The position numbers and the translations under genes were made by a program. Below, piece by piece: positions 41,276-47,377 of a stretch of 47,377 bases of DNA (positions are counted from its first letter, which is position 1; each line of letters begins with the position of its first letter). Source of the DNA: Synergistaceae bacterium (GTDB lineage: Bacteria > Synergistota > Synergistia > Synergistales > Aminobacteriaceae); the NCBI GenBank assembly GCA_022837505.1, contig JALHFZ010000008.1, forward strand, positions 832 through 48,208, given 5' to 3'. Under the pieces are notes generated by a model. That model searched no databases. It saw nothing but the letters and a program-made list of their open reading frames with translations, and was not told the origin of the DNA.

Positions 41276-42871
41276 ATGGCGGACGGCACATTCGGCATTG
41301 AAATCCGGGAGGACGGAATCTATCTCAGGGCTCTCGAAGGGGCCGACTACTCTCTCCCCTCCGTCGTCGGATATCTCAAGGGGTGCGGAGTTGAGAATTA
41401 CGACAGCGATCGGATCTCAACCTTCTCAAAGACCCGCCCCGAAGAGCCCTTCAAGGTGGCAGAGAGGGACCTCGAACAGGAGAAGGACGCCCGCTGCAGC
41501 TGCAGGATCAGCCCTGACGGGATGAAGGCTGAACTGATGATCGACCCGCCCTTTTTCACGAAACCCTGGCCGACCGTGGAGGAAGTCCTCTCCTTTCTCG
41601 CCGCCGAGGGAGTCGTGGAGGGGATTGATCAGGGGGCCATCCGCTCCCTTCTCGCGGCGAAGGAGGGGAATGTATGGATACCCGTGGCCTCCGGCAGTGC
41701 GGCCATCGACGGTTCGGATGCGGATGTGGAGTACCGTGTCCAGTTCGGGTCCTCCCGCCCCAAAGAAGTGGACGGTTCCGAAAATGTGGATCTGAAAAAT
41801 TTAAGCTCCGTCACCATCATCCTTAAAAATCAGCTTCTGGCGGAGAAAATCCCCGCAAAAGAGGGAATTGACGGAATCACCGTGAAGGGAGCAGTCCTCA
41901 GGGCGAAGAACGGAAAGGACCGCCCCCTTCCCTCCGGAGAGGGGACCTTCGTCTCCGAGGACGGGCTGACCCTTTCCGCCCTCATCGACGGAAACCTCGT
42001 CCTCCGGGGGGGGAAGCTCCATGTCCTCCCCGTCTTCCAGGTGGACGGCGATGTGGACTACAGCGTGGGAAACATTCACTTCATCGGGGCGGTCCTCGTC
42101 AACGGAGCCGTCCGGGAGGGGTTCGAGATCATCTCCTCGGGGAACATAGAGGTCCGGGGAGTGGTGGAGGGAGCCCGTCTCGAAAGCAAGGGGGATATCT
42201 CCGTTACCGGGGGCATACGGGGCATGGGAAAGGCGGTCATTGAGGCAGAAGGATCGATTACCGCCGGTTTCGTCGACCAGGCCAGGGTCCGGAGCGGACA
42301 GGATATAACCATCACAAACGCAGTCCTGCACTGCGATATGGCCGCCAACGGCACTGTCACTGTCCTCGGAGGACAGAAATCCCAGATCGCCGGAGGGAGA
42401 ATTCAGGCCGGACAGGAGGTCCGGTGCCTCACCCTCGGAAGCGAAATGGGCACGAAGACGGAAGTGGTTGTGGGCGTCCTCTCCGAGATCAGCGAGAAGC
42501 GAAAGGAAAGGCTTGCCTTCCTCGCCGACAACGAGGGAAAGCTGGAAAAAATAGACGCCAACATCACTTTTTTGAAAAAACTTGAGACCATGGGGCAGCT
42601 AGACGACAACAAAAGGGCCCTCCTCATCAGCCTGACGAAGGCAAAATTTCAGCTCCAGAGCCAATGCGGAGCGGCAAGGGAGACCCTTGCACTGCTGAAC
42701 GAACAGATGGACAGCAGCAGACTGAAGGGGTGCGTCCGGGTCAAGGGAAAATGCTACCCCGGAGTGACCGTCTCCATGAGGGGGCTGACCTACATCGTCC
42801 GGGAGGAGCAGCAGTTCTGCGCGTTTGTTTTCGATGAAGGAGAGATCAAGGTAAAACCCTTCGACTTCTGA
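41276..42871 (+). CDS. fapA: FapA (DUF342 flagellar assembly protein A)
   Basis: 531 residues. N-terminal part with IDPPFFTKPWPTVEEVLSFL, middle FapA signature (EKIPAKEGIDGITVKGAVL, AKNGKDRPLPSG) and a right-handed beta-helix (about 245-380) with repeated GNI-V-G-V and KGDISVTGGIRG-like turns. C-terminal coiled coil (about 410-480) and a small end domain. FapA is thought to help place flagella; the biochemical role is unknown. AGGGAGGGG in front of ATG 41276. Confidence 0.93.
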   Translation: MADGTFGIEIREDGIYLRALEGADYSLPSVVGYLKGCGVENYDSDRISTFSKTRPEEPFKVAERDLEQEKDARCSCRISPDGMKAELMIDPPFFTKPWPTVEEVLSFLAAEGVVEGIDQGAIRSLLAAKEGNVWIPVASGSAAIDGSDADVEYRVQFGSSRPKEVDGSENVDLKNLSSVTIILKNQLLAEKIPAKEGIDGITVKGAVLRAKNGKDRPLPSGEGTFVSEDGLTLSALIDGNLVLRGGKLHVLPVFQVDGDVDYSVGNIHFIGAVLVNGAVREGFEIISSGNIEVRGVVEGARLESKGDISVTGGIRGMGKAVIEAEGSITAGFVDQARVRSGQDITITNAVLHCDMAANGTVTVLGGQKSQIAGGRIQAGQEVRCLTLGSEMGTKTEVVVGVLSEISEKRKERLAFLADNEGKLEKIDANITFLKKLETMGQLDDNKRALLISLTKAKFQLQSQCGAARETLALLNEQMDSSRLKGCVRVKGKCYPGVTVSMRGLTYIVREEQQFCAFVFDEGEIKVKPFDF

Positions 42872-42890
42872 CAGAAAGGCCGGTGACGTC

Positions 42891-43196
42891 ATGGTCAACC
42901 CCATAAATCTTCAGCTGGCTCACTGGAACCTGGAACACACGGCCCAGCAGAACAGGGACCCCGCTGCAGCAGCCGCCCAGGCAGGCAGGCAGGGAGAGGG
43001 GGTGACCGCCGCCCTGCACCGGGACGCCTCCGTACAGGCAGCGGAAGAATCTGCAGAGGAAGAACGGCTTACGCGAAAAAAAGAGCGGGAACGGCGGGAA
43101 GAAAGAAAGAAGAAAGCGGCCCTTTCGGAAGAAAAGCAGGAAGAGCAGGAGGGCTCAGGAGAAAAGATTCAGGGCAGGGTGGACTTCTACGCGTAA
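42891..43196 (+). CDS. Small charged coiled-coil protein downstream of fapA
   Basis: 101 residues, function unknown. Starts MVNPINLQLAHWNLEHTAQQ, then an Ala/Gln-rich part, then a long Glu/Lys/Arg helix (about 50-92) and a short VDFYA end. Small proteins with a similar start and a charged tail follow FapA genes in several Firmicute-like genomes (recalled, not checked). Nineteen bases after fapA. Confidence 0.7.
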   Translation: MVNPINLQLAHWNLEHTAQQNRDPAAAAAQAGRQGEGVTAALHRDASVQAAEESAEEERLTRKKERERREERKKKAALSEEKQEEQEGSGEKIQGRVDFYA

Positions 43197-43226
43197 AAAG
43201 AAGCCGTCCCCCCGGGGAGGAATTCA

Positions 43227-43790
43227 ATGGCATCACCAACGAAGCATCTCGGCTACGTGATCATGGAGGCTGCGGACGGCACCTACCGGGGAGCCGTGCT
43301 CGTCACCGACTTTCGGGGAATACCGGCGGATTTCCGCTATACCGACCCGATCACCCCCTCCCGGATTGAAAAAATCCTCTACGGCAGCTCCCTCGAAGCC
43401 TACCTCCGGGAAGAGCTTATCCTCGGCAGCCTCGCCGCTGCCGTGGAGGTAAAACCCCTCCTCTGGATCGGAGAGGATGAGGGCATACCCGAGCCCCTGG
43501 CCCGGATCACGAAAACCCGAAGCGCCCTTCTGGGGCCGACAAACCGCCCTCCCTTCGACAAGGTGGGGGTGTGGGAAAGGCAGAGCGAGCCGGGGGCCTG
43601 CATCTTCCAGGCCGACCCTCTCAGTGCGCCCCTTCGCCTCTCCCTGGCCCCGGGGGACGTACGGGAGGAGGACCTCAAGAACACCGTAGCCCTCCTCGTG
43701 GAAGCCGCCTCGACCATGGATATCCTCGAACCCTTTTCCCGCATGGGGAAGGTGCTCTCAGCCATAGCAGAGGAGAGCAATGGAAGTTAA
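43227..43790 (+). CDS. Conserved protein of unknown function, fapA neighbourhood
   Basis: 187 residues, GGGGAGG upstream. No signal or membrane helix. The N-terminal half (LGYVIMEAADGTYRGAVLVT, DFRGIPADFRYTDPITPSRI, EKILYGSSLEAYLREELIL) matches a pattern I recall from uncharacterised proteins in other phyla (LVTD..G.P.EF.Y..PV.PT..Q.ILYG), of unknown function. The C-terminal half has alternating hydrophobic stretches. Overlaps the next ORF by 11 bases. Confidence 0.8.
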   Translation: MASPTKHLGYVIMEAADGTYRGAVLVTDFRGIPADFRYTDPITPSRIEKILYGSSLEAYLREELILGSLAAAVEVKPLLWIGEDEGIPEPLARITKTRSALLGPTNRPPFDKVGVWERQSEPGACIFQADPLSAPLRLSLAPGDVREEDLKNTVALLVEAASTMDILEPFSRMGKVLSAIAEESNGS

Positions 43791-44412
43791 GACAATCCGC
43801 AGTACCCTTGCCCGTCTTTTCCTCTCGAGGATCACCGTCCGGTCTGCGGCTATCCCTCAAAGATCCGCAGAAATTAACACCTGCCGGAGGAGCCTCGCCG
43901 TCCGACCCCTTCCCCTTCTCGGGCCGCCGGAGGTTTTATCGGGCTTTCCGAAGGAACGAAAGAACGGCGTCGTTGTCCGCAGCGGAAATAAAGAACTCAG
44001 GAGCATTTCCGTAAAGGGAGGAACTCCCAGGCTTCTTGAAGGAAGGGCCCCGGGAGTCCACGGGCACCCTCTCGGCACGTATCGTCTCGGACCTCCGGGC
44101 AGCATCGCGCCCCTCAGGGTCTCAAACCGGCGGGGGTATGAGCGGATAGCCGCCCTCCCCCAGGAAAGGGCAAGCAGGCTCTCCCAGATCAGGCGCCGCC
44201 CCTCTGCCCTGAGAGCCGACGAGATCCCCCTGGCCCTTTTTTACCCCCTTCTTCAGGATAATCTCGAGAAAAGTATCTTGAACAGGGAGAAAGGAACCCT
44301 TCTTCTTTGGTATAATTCTTCCAGAAGGGTTCCCTCTTCCCGGGCGCTCCTCCTTCTTCGGAGGACGGGCGGGGAGGGAGGGCTCGAATGGAGATGGATC
44401 TCCCCGGATTAA
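43780..44412 (+). CDS. Basic hypothetical protein
   Basis: 210 residues, rich in Arg, Leu and Pro, no recognised domain, no signal peptide. Overlaps the preceding gene by 11 bases (ATG 43780), so coupled translation is likely. Frame use and the IPLALFYPLLQDNLEKSILN region look coding, but the last 40 codons hold an inverted repeat and an extended -10 box, so the 3' end may serve as regulatory DNA as well. It may pair functionally with the preceding conserved unknown (inference). Confidence 0.55.
   Translation: MEVKTIRSTLARLFLSRITVRSAAIPQRSAEINTCRRSLAVRPLPLLGPPEVLSGFPKERKNGVVVRSGNKELRSISVKGGTPRLLEGRAPGVHGHPLGTYRLGPPGSIAPLRVSNRRGYERIAALPQERASRLSQIRRRPSALRADEIPLALFYPLLQDNLEKSILNREKGTLLLWYNSSRRVPSSRALLLLRRTGGEGGLEWRWISPD
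44293..44333 (+). promoter_or_regulatory. 11-bp inverted repeat framing an extended -10 promoter
   Basis: GGAACCCTTCT (44293-44303) and its perfect complement AGAAGGGTTCC (44323-44333) lie 19 bases apart. Between them is TGG-TATAAT (44308-44316), a perfect extended -10 element; no -35 at usual spacing. A protein binding the repeats would cover the promoter. The likely target is the S1-domain gene at 44531 and what follows. Confidence 0.5.
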
Positions 44413-44465
44413 TGCCTGGCTCAGCCTGCGGAGGTGGTTTCTGCCGGAAACTGATTGGATTCATT

Positions 44466-44483
44466 CACCAAAAGCCTTTGGTG
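44466..44483 (+). promoter_or_regulatory. Hairpin in the leader of the S1-domain gene
   Basis: CACCAAA (44466-44472), AGCC, TTTGGTG (44477-44483): perfect 7-bp stem with a 4-base loop, about 48 bases before the start codon. No T-run. Possible RNA control element in the 5' leader. Confidence 0.35.
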
Positions 44484-44530
44484 TTCTCGTGAAGTAGAAC
44501 CGATAAATAAATCTGGAGGGTAGAAACTGC

Positions 44531-44968
44531 ATGGCAGATGAAAGAAAAACAGAGGCAGCCCCCATCGCCCCGGGTGATGTGGTAACGTGTGTTATCGAAC
44601 AGATCATGCCCTACGGGGCATTCGTCCGGATAAAAAACGGACAGAGGGCGATGATTCATATCTCGGAACTGTCCCACAGCTTCGTGAAAAAAGTGGAGGA
44701 CATCCTCGCCATGGGGCAGGAAGTTCAGGCCAAGGTCATAAAGATCGATGAAAAGGGCCGGATCGATCTTTCACTGAAGAAGATGGAGGCCTCCAGGCCC
44801 TCCTACTCCAATCGGAGCGCCGGCGGCCCCCCCGAGGATCCCCGGGATTCCTTCGAGAAAAAACTGTCCAATTATCTGAAGGCAAGCGAAGCGAAGATAG
44901 CCGACATCAACAGCAAGCTCAACAGCTCCCGGGCTGCGAAAAAACGGAGCAAGCCTCCCAAGTCATGA
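44531..44968 (+). CDS. S1-domain RNA-binding protein (YabR / general stress protein 13 type)
   Basis: 145 residues. One S1 fold at residues 12-82: PGDVVTCVIEQIMPYGAFV, AMIHISELSHSFV, VKIIDEKGRIDLSLKK-like ending (VIKIDEKGRIDLSLKKMEA). The rest is a charged helical and basic tail (AAKKRSKPPKS) suited to RNA. Similar small S1 proteins in Firmicutes bind ribosomes or RNA and rise under stress. GGAGGG precedes ATG 44531. Not flagellar by sequence. Confidence 0.9.
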   Translation: MADERKTEAAPIAPGDVVTCVIEQIMPYGAFVRIKNGQRAMIHISELSHSFVKKVEDILAMGQEVQAKVIKIDEKGRIDLSLKKMEASRPSYSNRSAGGPPEDPRDSFEKKLSNYLKASEAKIADINSKLNSSRAAKKRSKPPKS

Positions 44969-44969
44969 A

Positions 44970-45596
44970 ATGAGGGGCGGGTGTGCCGGGGGGCGATCCT
45001 TGCCCCCTTCTTTTTTTGACCCCCTCAGGGGAAAAGACCGGGCGATTCTCCGCCGGCAGATGAAGGGGAGACGCTTCGATCCCTCCCTCGTCCTCGGAGC
45101 TGCCCGGCGCTGCTCCTTCGGCCTTCCGTCCGTTCTCCTCTGCGGCCCCCTCAGAAAAGGACGCCCCTTCCCCACCACCTTCTGGCTTGCCTGCCCCCAT
45201 CTTATGAAGCTGTGCGGCCGGCAGGAGGCGGAGGGGGGAGTAGCCCTCCTGGACCGTCTCCTTGAGGAAAAACCCGCCCTGTGGACGGCCTGGAACCTCC
45301 TCCACGCCCGTATCCGCCTCTCCCTTCTTTCTCCGGCGGAAAGGGCCTTTCTCTCCTCCCGCCGTCCTGCCCTCTGGAACTCCCTCCGCAGGGGCGGGGC
45401 GGGGGGGATCGATCTTCGCAGGGGGGGAGGGGCCAAATGCCTCCACCTCCAGGCTGCTTCGTGGCTTGCCCTGGGCTTTCATCCGGGGGAGGAGATCCTC
45501 AGGGAATTGCTGATTCCTCTGGAATGCTCCTCCCCGGATATAAACGGATGCCTCCTCTTTGCAGGGGAGGACGAATCTGCAGAGAAGGGGTCGTAA
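44970..45596 (+). CDS. DUF501 family protein
   Basis: 208 residues from ATG 44970. DUF501 pattern: DRAILRRQMKGRRFDPSLVL, AARRCSFGLPSVLL and RPFPTTFWLACPHLMK (usual G-PFPT-FWL-CP-L). Function unknown. The start is uncertain: ATG 44970 has no clear RBS, and between it and the conserved region lies a terminator-like hairpin (44988-45017). The only later ATG (45060) also lacks an RBS and would cut into the conserved part, so ATG 44970 with the structure inside the coding region is preferred. In some phyla DUF501 lies beside enolase or ppx genes; here it precedes argH. Confidence 0.8.
   Translation: MRGGCAGGRSLPPSFFDPLRGKDRAILRRQMKGRRFDPSLVLGAARRCSFGLPSVLLCGPLRKGRPFPTTFWLACPHLMKLCGRQEAEGGVALLDRLLEEKPALWTAWNLLHARIRLSLLSPAERAFLSSRRPALWNSLRRGGAGGIDLRRGGGAKCLHLQAASWLALGFHPGEEILRELLIPLECSSPDINGCLLFAGEDESAEKGS
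44988..45017 (+). terminator. Terminator-like structure within the 5' end of the DUF501 gene
   Basis: GGGGGC (44989-44994) pairs with GCCCCC (45002-45007) around GATCCTT; TTC and seven T (45011-45017) follow. A convincing intrinsic terminator for the S1 gene, yet it lies 18-47 bases after the DUF501 start codon. Confidence 0.7.
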
Positions 45597-45598
45597 AC

Positions 45599-46972
45599 AT
45601 GTGGAAAGGCCGTTTCCGGGAAAATACAGCCAAAGTCGTTCAGGACTTCACCCAGTCCCTTGACATCGACTGGTTTCTTGCCCCCTACGATATTCAGGGG
45701 AGCGTTGCCCACGGAAGGATGCTCGTCACCGCCGGGCTCCTTTCCCCCGAAGAGGGGGAGGCCATCGAAGAGGCCCTGGGGCGTATAGAAAAAGAAATCT
45801 CCTCGGGAGAATTTACTCCCTCGGAGGAGCTTGAAGATGTCCACATGAATATCGAGCACCGCCTGATCGAACTGCTCGGAAGGGTCGGTGCCAAGCTCCA
45901 CACGGGAAGAAGCCGCAACGACCAGGTTGCCCTGACGGTCCGCCTCTTTCTCCGGGACAGGCTGACGCGTCTTGCCGAAGGGCTCGACGGGCTGCTCGCC
46001 GTCCTCCTCGAAAAGGCCGAAGAGCACGTTCAGGTCATCATCCCGGGGTATACCCATCTGCAGCAGGCCCAGCCCATATCTCTGGGGCACTACTGGATGG
46101 CCCATTTCGAGGCCTTCTCCCGGGACCGCCGCAGGCTGCGCTTTGCCCTTGAATCATTGGAGGACTGCCCCCTGGGTTCCGGAGCCCTCGCCGGGTCCAC
46201 CCTCCCCCTTGACCGCTTTGCCACAGCCTCGGAACTTTCCTTCGCCCGTCCCTCGGACAACAGCCTCGACTCCGTCGGCCAGAGGGACTATATGGCCGAC
46301 TACCATTCCTTCGCCTCCCTCTTCGCCGTGCACTGCAGCCGCCTCGCGGAGGACTTCGTCATCTACTCCTCAGGGGAGTTCGGCTGGCTTCTCCTACCCG
46401 ACGGCTTCTGCACGGGGTCGAGCATGATGCCCCAGAAAAAGAACCCCGACGTCCTCGAGCTGCTCCGGGGAAAGACCGGACAGATCGTCGGGCATTTCCT
46501 CGACCTTCTCATAACCCTCAAGGGGCTGCCCATGACCTACGACCGGGACCTTCAGGAGGACAAACGGGGGCTCCGGCGGTCCCTCACGACTGTGGAGGGG
46601 ATGCTCGAGGTCCTCGTCCCCCTTCTCGCAGCGGTGCAGGTGGACGGTGCCCGGGCGGAGGAGGGGATGGCCGACGGCTTCGCCCTCGCAACGGATGTGG
46701 CGGAATACCTCGTCCTCAGGGGAATTCCCTTCCGGGAGGCCCACGAAAAGGTCGGGAGGGTAGTGAAAGAATGTCTCGCCGGAAAAAAAGGCCTCTTCGA
46801 CCTCTCCCGGGAGGAATGGCGGGTGCTGCTCCCCGAGGCGGGGGATGACCTTCTGCCCCTTCTCTCCCTCCGCTCCGCCGTGGAGCGCCGCACTACCTGG
46901 GGCGGCACCGCCTTCGACCGGGTACACGAGCAGATCGCCCGGGGAAGGGCCCTTCTGGCATCTGCGCCCTGA
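45599..46972 (+). CDS. argH: Argininosuccinate lyase
   Basis: Last step of arginine synthesis: argininosuccinate to arginine and fumarate. 457 residues from ATG 45599, with GAAGGGG upstream; three bases after DUF501. Starts MWKGRFRENTAKVVQDFT; contains DVHMNIEHRLIE, TGRSRNDQVALTVRLFLRD, the GYTHLQQAQPISLGHYW catalytic-loop section, and the superfamily signature GSSMMPQKKNPD. Normal length. No other arg gene nearby. Confidence 0.97.
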   Translation: MWKGRFRENTAKVVQDFTQSLDIDWFLAPYDIQGSVAHGRMLVTAGLLSPEEGEAIEEALGRIEKEISSGEFTPSEELEDVHMNIEHRLIELLGRVGAKLHTGRSRNDQVALTVRLFLRDRLTRLAEGLDGLLAVLLEKAEEHVQVIIPGYTHLQQAQPISLGHYWMAHFEAFSRDRRRLRFALESLEDCPLGSGALAGSTLPLDRFATASELSFARPSDNSLDSVGQRDYMADYHSFASLFAVHCSRLAEDFVIYSSGEFGWLLLPDGFCTGSSMMPQKKNPDVLELLRGKTGQIVGHFLDLLITLKGLPMTYDRDLQEDKRGLRRSLTTVEGMLEVLVPLLAAVQVDGARAEEGMADGFALATDVAEYLVLRGIPFREAHEKVGRVVKECLAGKKGLFDLSREEWRVLLPEAGDDLLPLLSLRSAVERRTTWGGTAFDRVHEQIARGRALLASAP

Positions 46973-47000
46973 GGCCCTGAGGGCAGAAGAGGAGTACCCG

Positions 47001-47050
47001 CCCTTCCGGTGTTTTTCTGGCTTCGCCGGAAGGGGAGAAGCAAGTTTTTT
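47001..47050 (+). terminator. Probable terminator after argH
   Basis: CCCTTCCGG (47001-47009) pairs with CCGGAAGGG (47026-47034), 9 bp, with a 16-base loop. Six T lie at 47045-47050, ten bases after the stem, farther than ideal. It would end the argH transcript before the tRNA promoter. Confidence 0.5.
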
Positions 47051-47071
47051 CGGCAATCTTCGCCTCTTCTC

Positions 47072-47099
47072 TTGACGTTCTCATTTTTTTGTGTAAAAT
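47072..47099 (+). promoter_or_regulatory. Promoter of the tRNA cluster
   Basis: TTGACG (47072-47077), 16-base AT-rich spacer, TAAAAT (47094-47099): strong sigma-70-type boxes, about 26 bases before tRNA-Lys. Confidence 0.75.
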
Positions 47100-47125
47100 G
47101 ATCACTTGCGCACGCTGGAATAGTC

Positions 47126-47201
47126 GAGCCGTTAGCTCAGATGGCAGAGCACCGGACTTTTAATCCGGGTGTCGTGGGTTCGACCCCCACACGGCTCACC
47201 A
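47126..47201 (+). tRNA. tRNA-Lys (anticodon TTT)
   Basis: 76 bases. Acceptor stem GAGCCGT / ACGGCTC, anticodon loop CTTTTAA on stem CCGGA/TCCGG, T-loop GTTCGAC, and encoded CCA end. All arms pair fully. Confidence 0.97.
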
Positions 47202-47209
47202 GATATTGC

Positions 47210-47285
47210 GGTCCCATCGTCCAGTGGCCTAGGACACAGCCCTTTCAAGGCTGTGACACGGGTTCGAATCCCGTTGGGACCGCCA
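47210..47285 (+). tRNA. tRNA-Glu (anticodon TTC)
   Basis: 76 bases. Acceptor stem GGTCCCA / TGGGACC, anticodon loop CTTTCAA on CAGCC/GGCTG, T-loop GTTCGAAT, discriminator G, encoded CCA. Eight bases after tRNA-Lys, so one transcript is likely. Confidence 0.97.
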
Positions 47286-47300
47286 CTTTTTTATCGAAGC

Positions 47301-47376
47301 GCCGGTGTAGCTCAGTTGGCAGAGCAGCGCACTCGTAATGCGCAGGTCTCCAGTTCAAGTCTGGACACCGGCTCCA
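47301..47376 (+). tRNA. tRNA-Thr (anticodon CGT)
   Basis: 76 bases. Acceptor stem GCCGGTG / CACCGGC, anticodon loop CTCGTAA on GCGCA/TGCGC, T-loop GTTCAAG, encoded CCA at the window end. Reads ACG codons only, so another Thr tRNA must exist elsewhere. Confidence 0.96.
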
Positions 47377-47377
47377 C

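Noticed and set aside
44278..44283. TTGAAC as a -35 for the extended -10 at 44311
   Set aside because: Spacing is 27 bases, too long.
44499..44506. ACCGATAA resembling the sigma-28 -10 element GCCGATAA in front of the S1 gene
   Set aside because: No TAAA-type -35 at 11-16 bases upstream, and the gene is not flagellar.
1..47377. CRISPR arrays, insertion sequences, prophage or toxin-antitoxin genes
   Set aside because: No direct-repeat array, transposase or phage gene seen; xerC belongs to the conserved hslVU-codY group and is not an integrase of a mobile element.

Overview
The window is almost entirely one long, dense, plus-strand flagellar and chemotaxis locus from a GC-rich bacterium, ended by three tRNA genes. 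The most likely source is a member of the Synergistota. This is inferred from the combination of a Bacillus-type fla/che gene order, CodY, motAB embedded in the locus, a FapA (DUF342) gene and a DUF501 gene in a high-GC genome; no marker gene in the window proves it.

Layout. (1) 1-~1290 does not fit the rest and looks like two foreign pieces joined to the locus: a secreted protein made of peptidoglycan-binding repeats, cut inside its fourth repeat (58-~969), and a short minus-strand piece holding the start of a signal-peptide gene and the end of a uroporphyrinogen-decarboxylase-family gene (~970-~1290). This piece abuts a dprA gene that has lost its 5' part. (2) 1288-5909: dprA (partial), an Smg-like small gene, topA and trmFO. 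(3) 6044-9787: xerC, hslV, hslU and codY, starting from a promoter that seems to give a leaderless mRNA. (4) 9852-10676: flgB and flgC, followed by an intrinsic terminator and a possible new promoter/operator. (5) 10859-21993: fliE, fliF, fliG, fliH, fliI, fliJ, a lytic transglycosylase, a MotE/YlxF-like protein, fliK, flgD, flgE, flbD. (6) 22041-26618: motA, motB, fliL, fliM, fliY, cheY. (7) 26630-32107: the export gate genes fliO, fliP, fliQ, fliR, flhB, flhA. (8) 32109-35099: flhF, flhG and a PilZ protein. (9) 35096-41200: cheB, cheA (apparently lacking its C-terminal end), cheC, cheD, an unknown tail-anchored membrane protein, and sigma factor fliA. (10) 41276-44412: fapA and three uncharacterised genes. 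(11) 44531-46972: an S1-domain RNA-binding protein, a DUF501 protein and argH. (12) 47126-47376: tRNA-Lys, tRNA-Glu, tRNA-Thr.

Together the genes build the basal body, switch, rod, hook, export apparatus and stator, place and number the flagella (FlhF/FlhG), adjust rotation through CheY, CheB, CheC, CheD and c-di-GMP (PilZ protein), and supply the late flagellar sigma factor. The order dprA-topA-trmFO-xerC-hslVU-codY-flgB...fliA is the order known in Bacillus subtilis, with local additions and with no cheW between cheA and cheC.

Points most worth a second look: the CodY homologue whose isoleucine-binding arginine position is a glutamate; FliY with both phosphatase asparagines replaced by serine; fliO that seems to start at ACG; FlhB with NPTR instead of NPTH; the truncated CheA end with missing cheW; an unknown tail-anchored protein between cheD and fliA; an 11-bp inverted repeat framing an extended -10 box ahead of the S1 gene; and a terminator-like structure inside the 5' coding region of the DUF501 gene.
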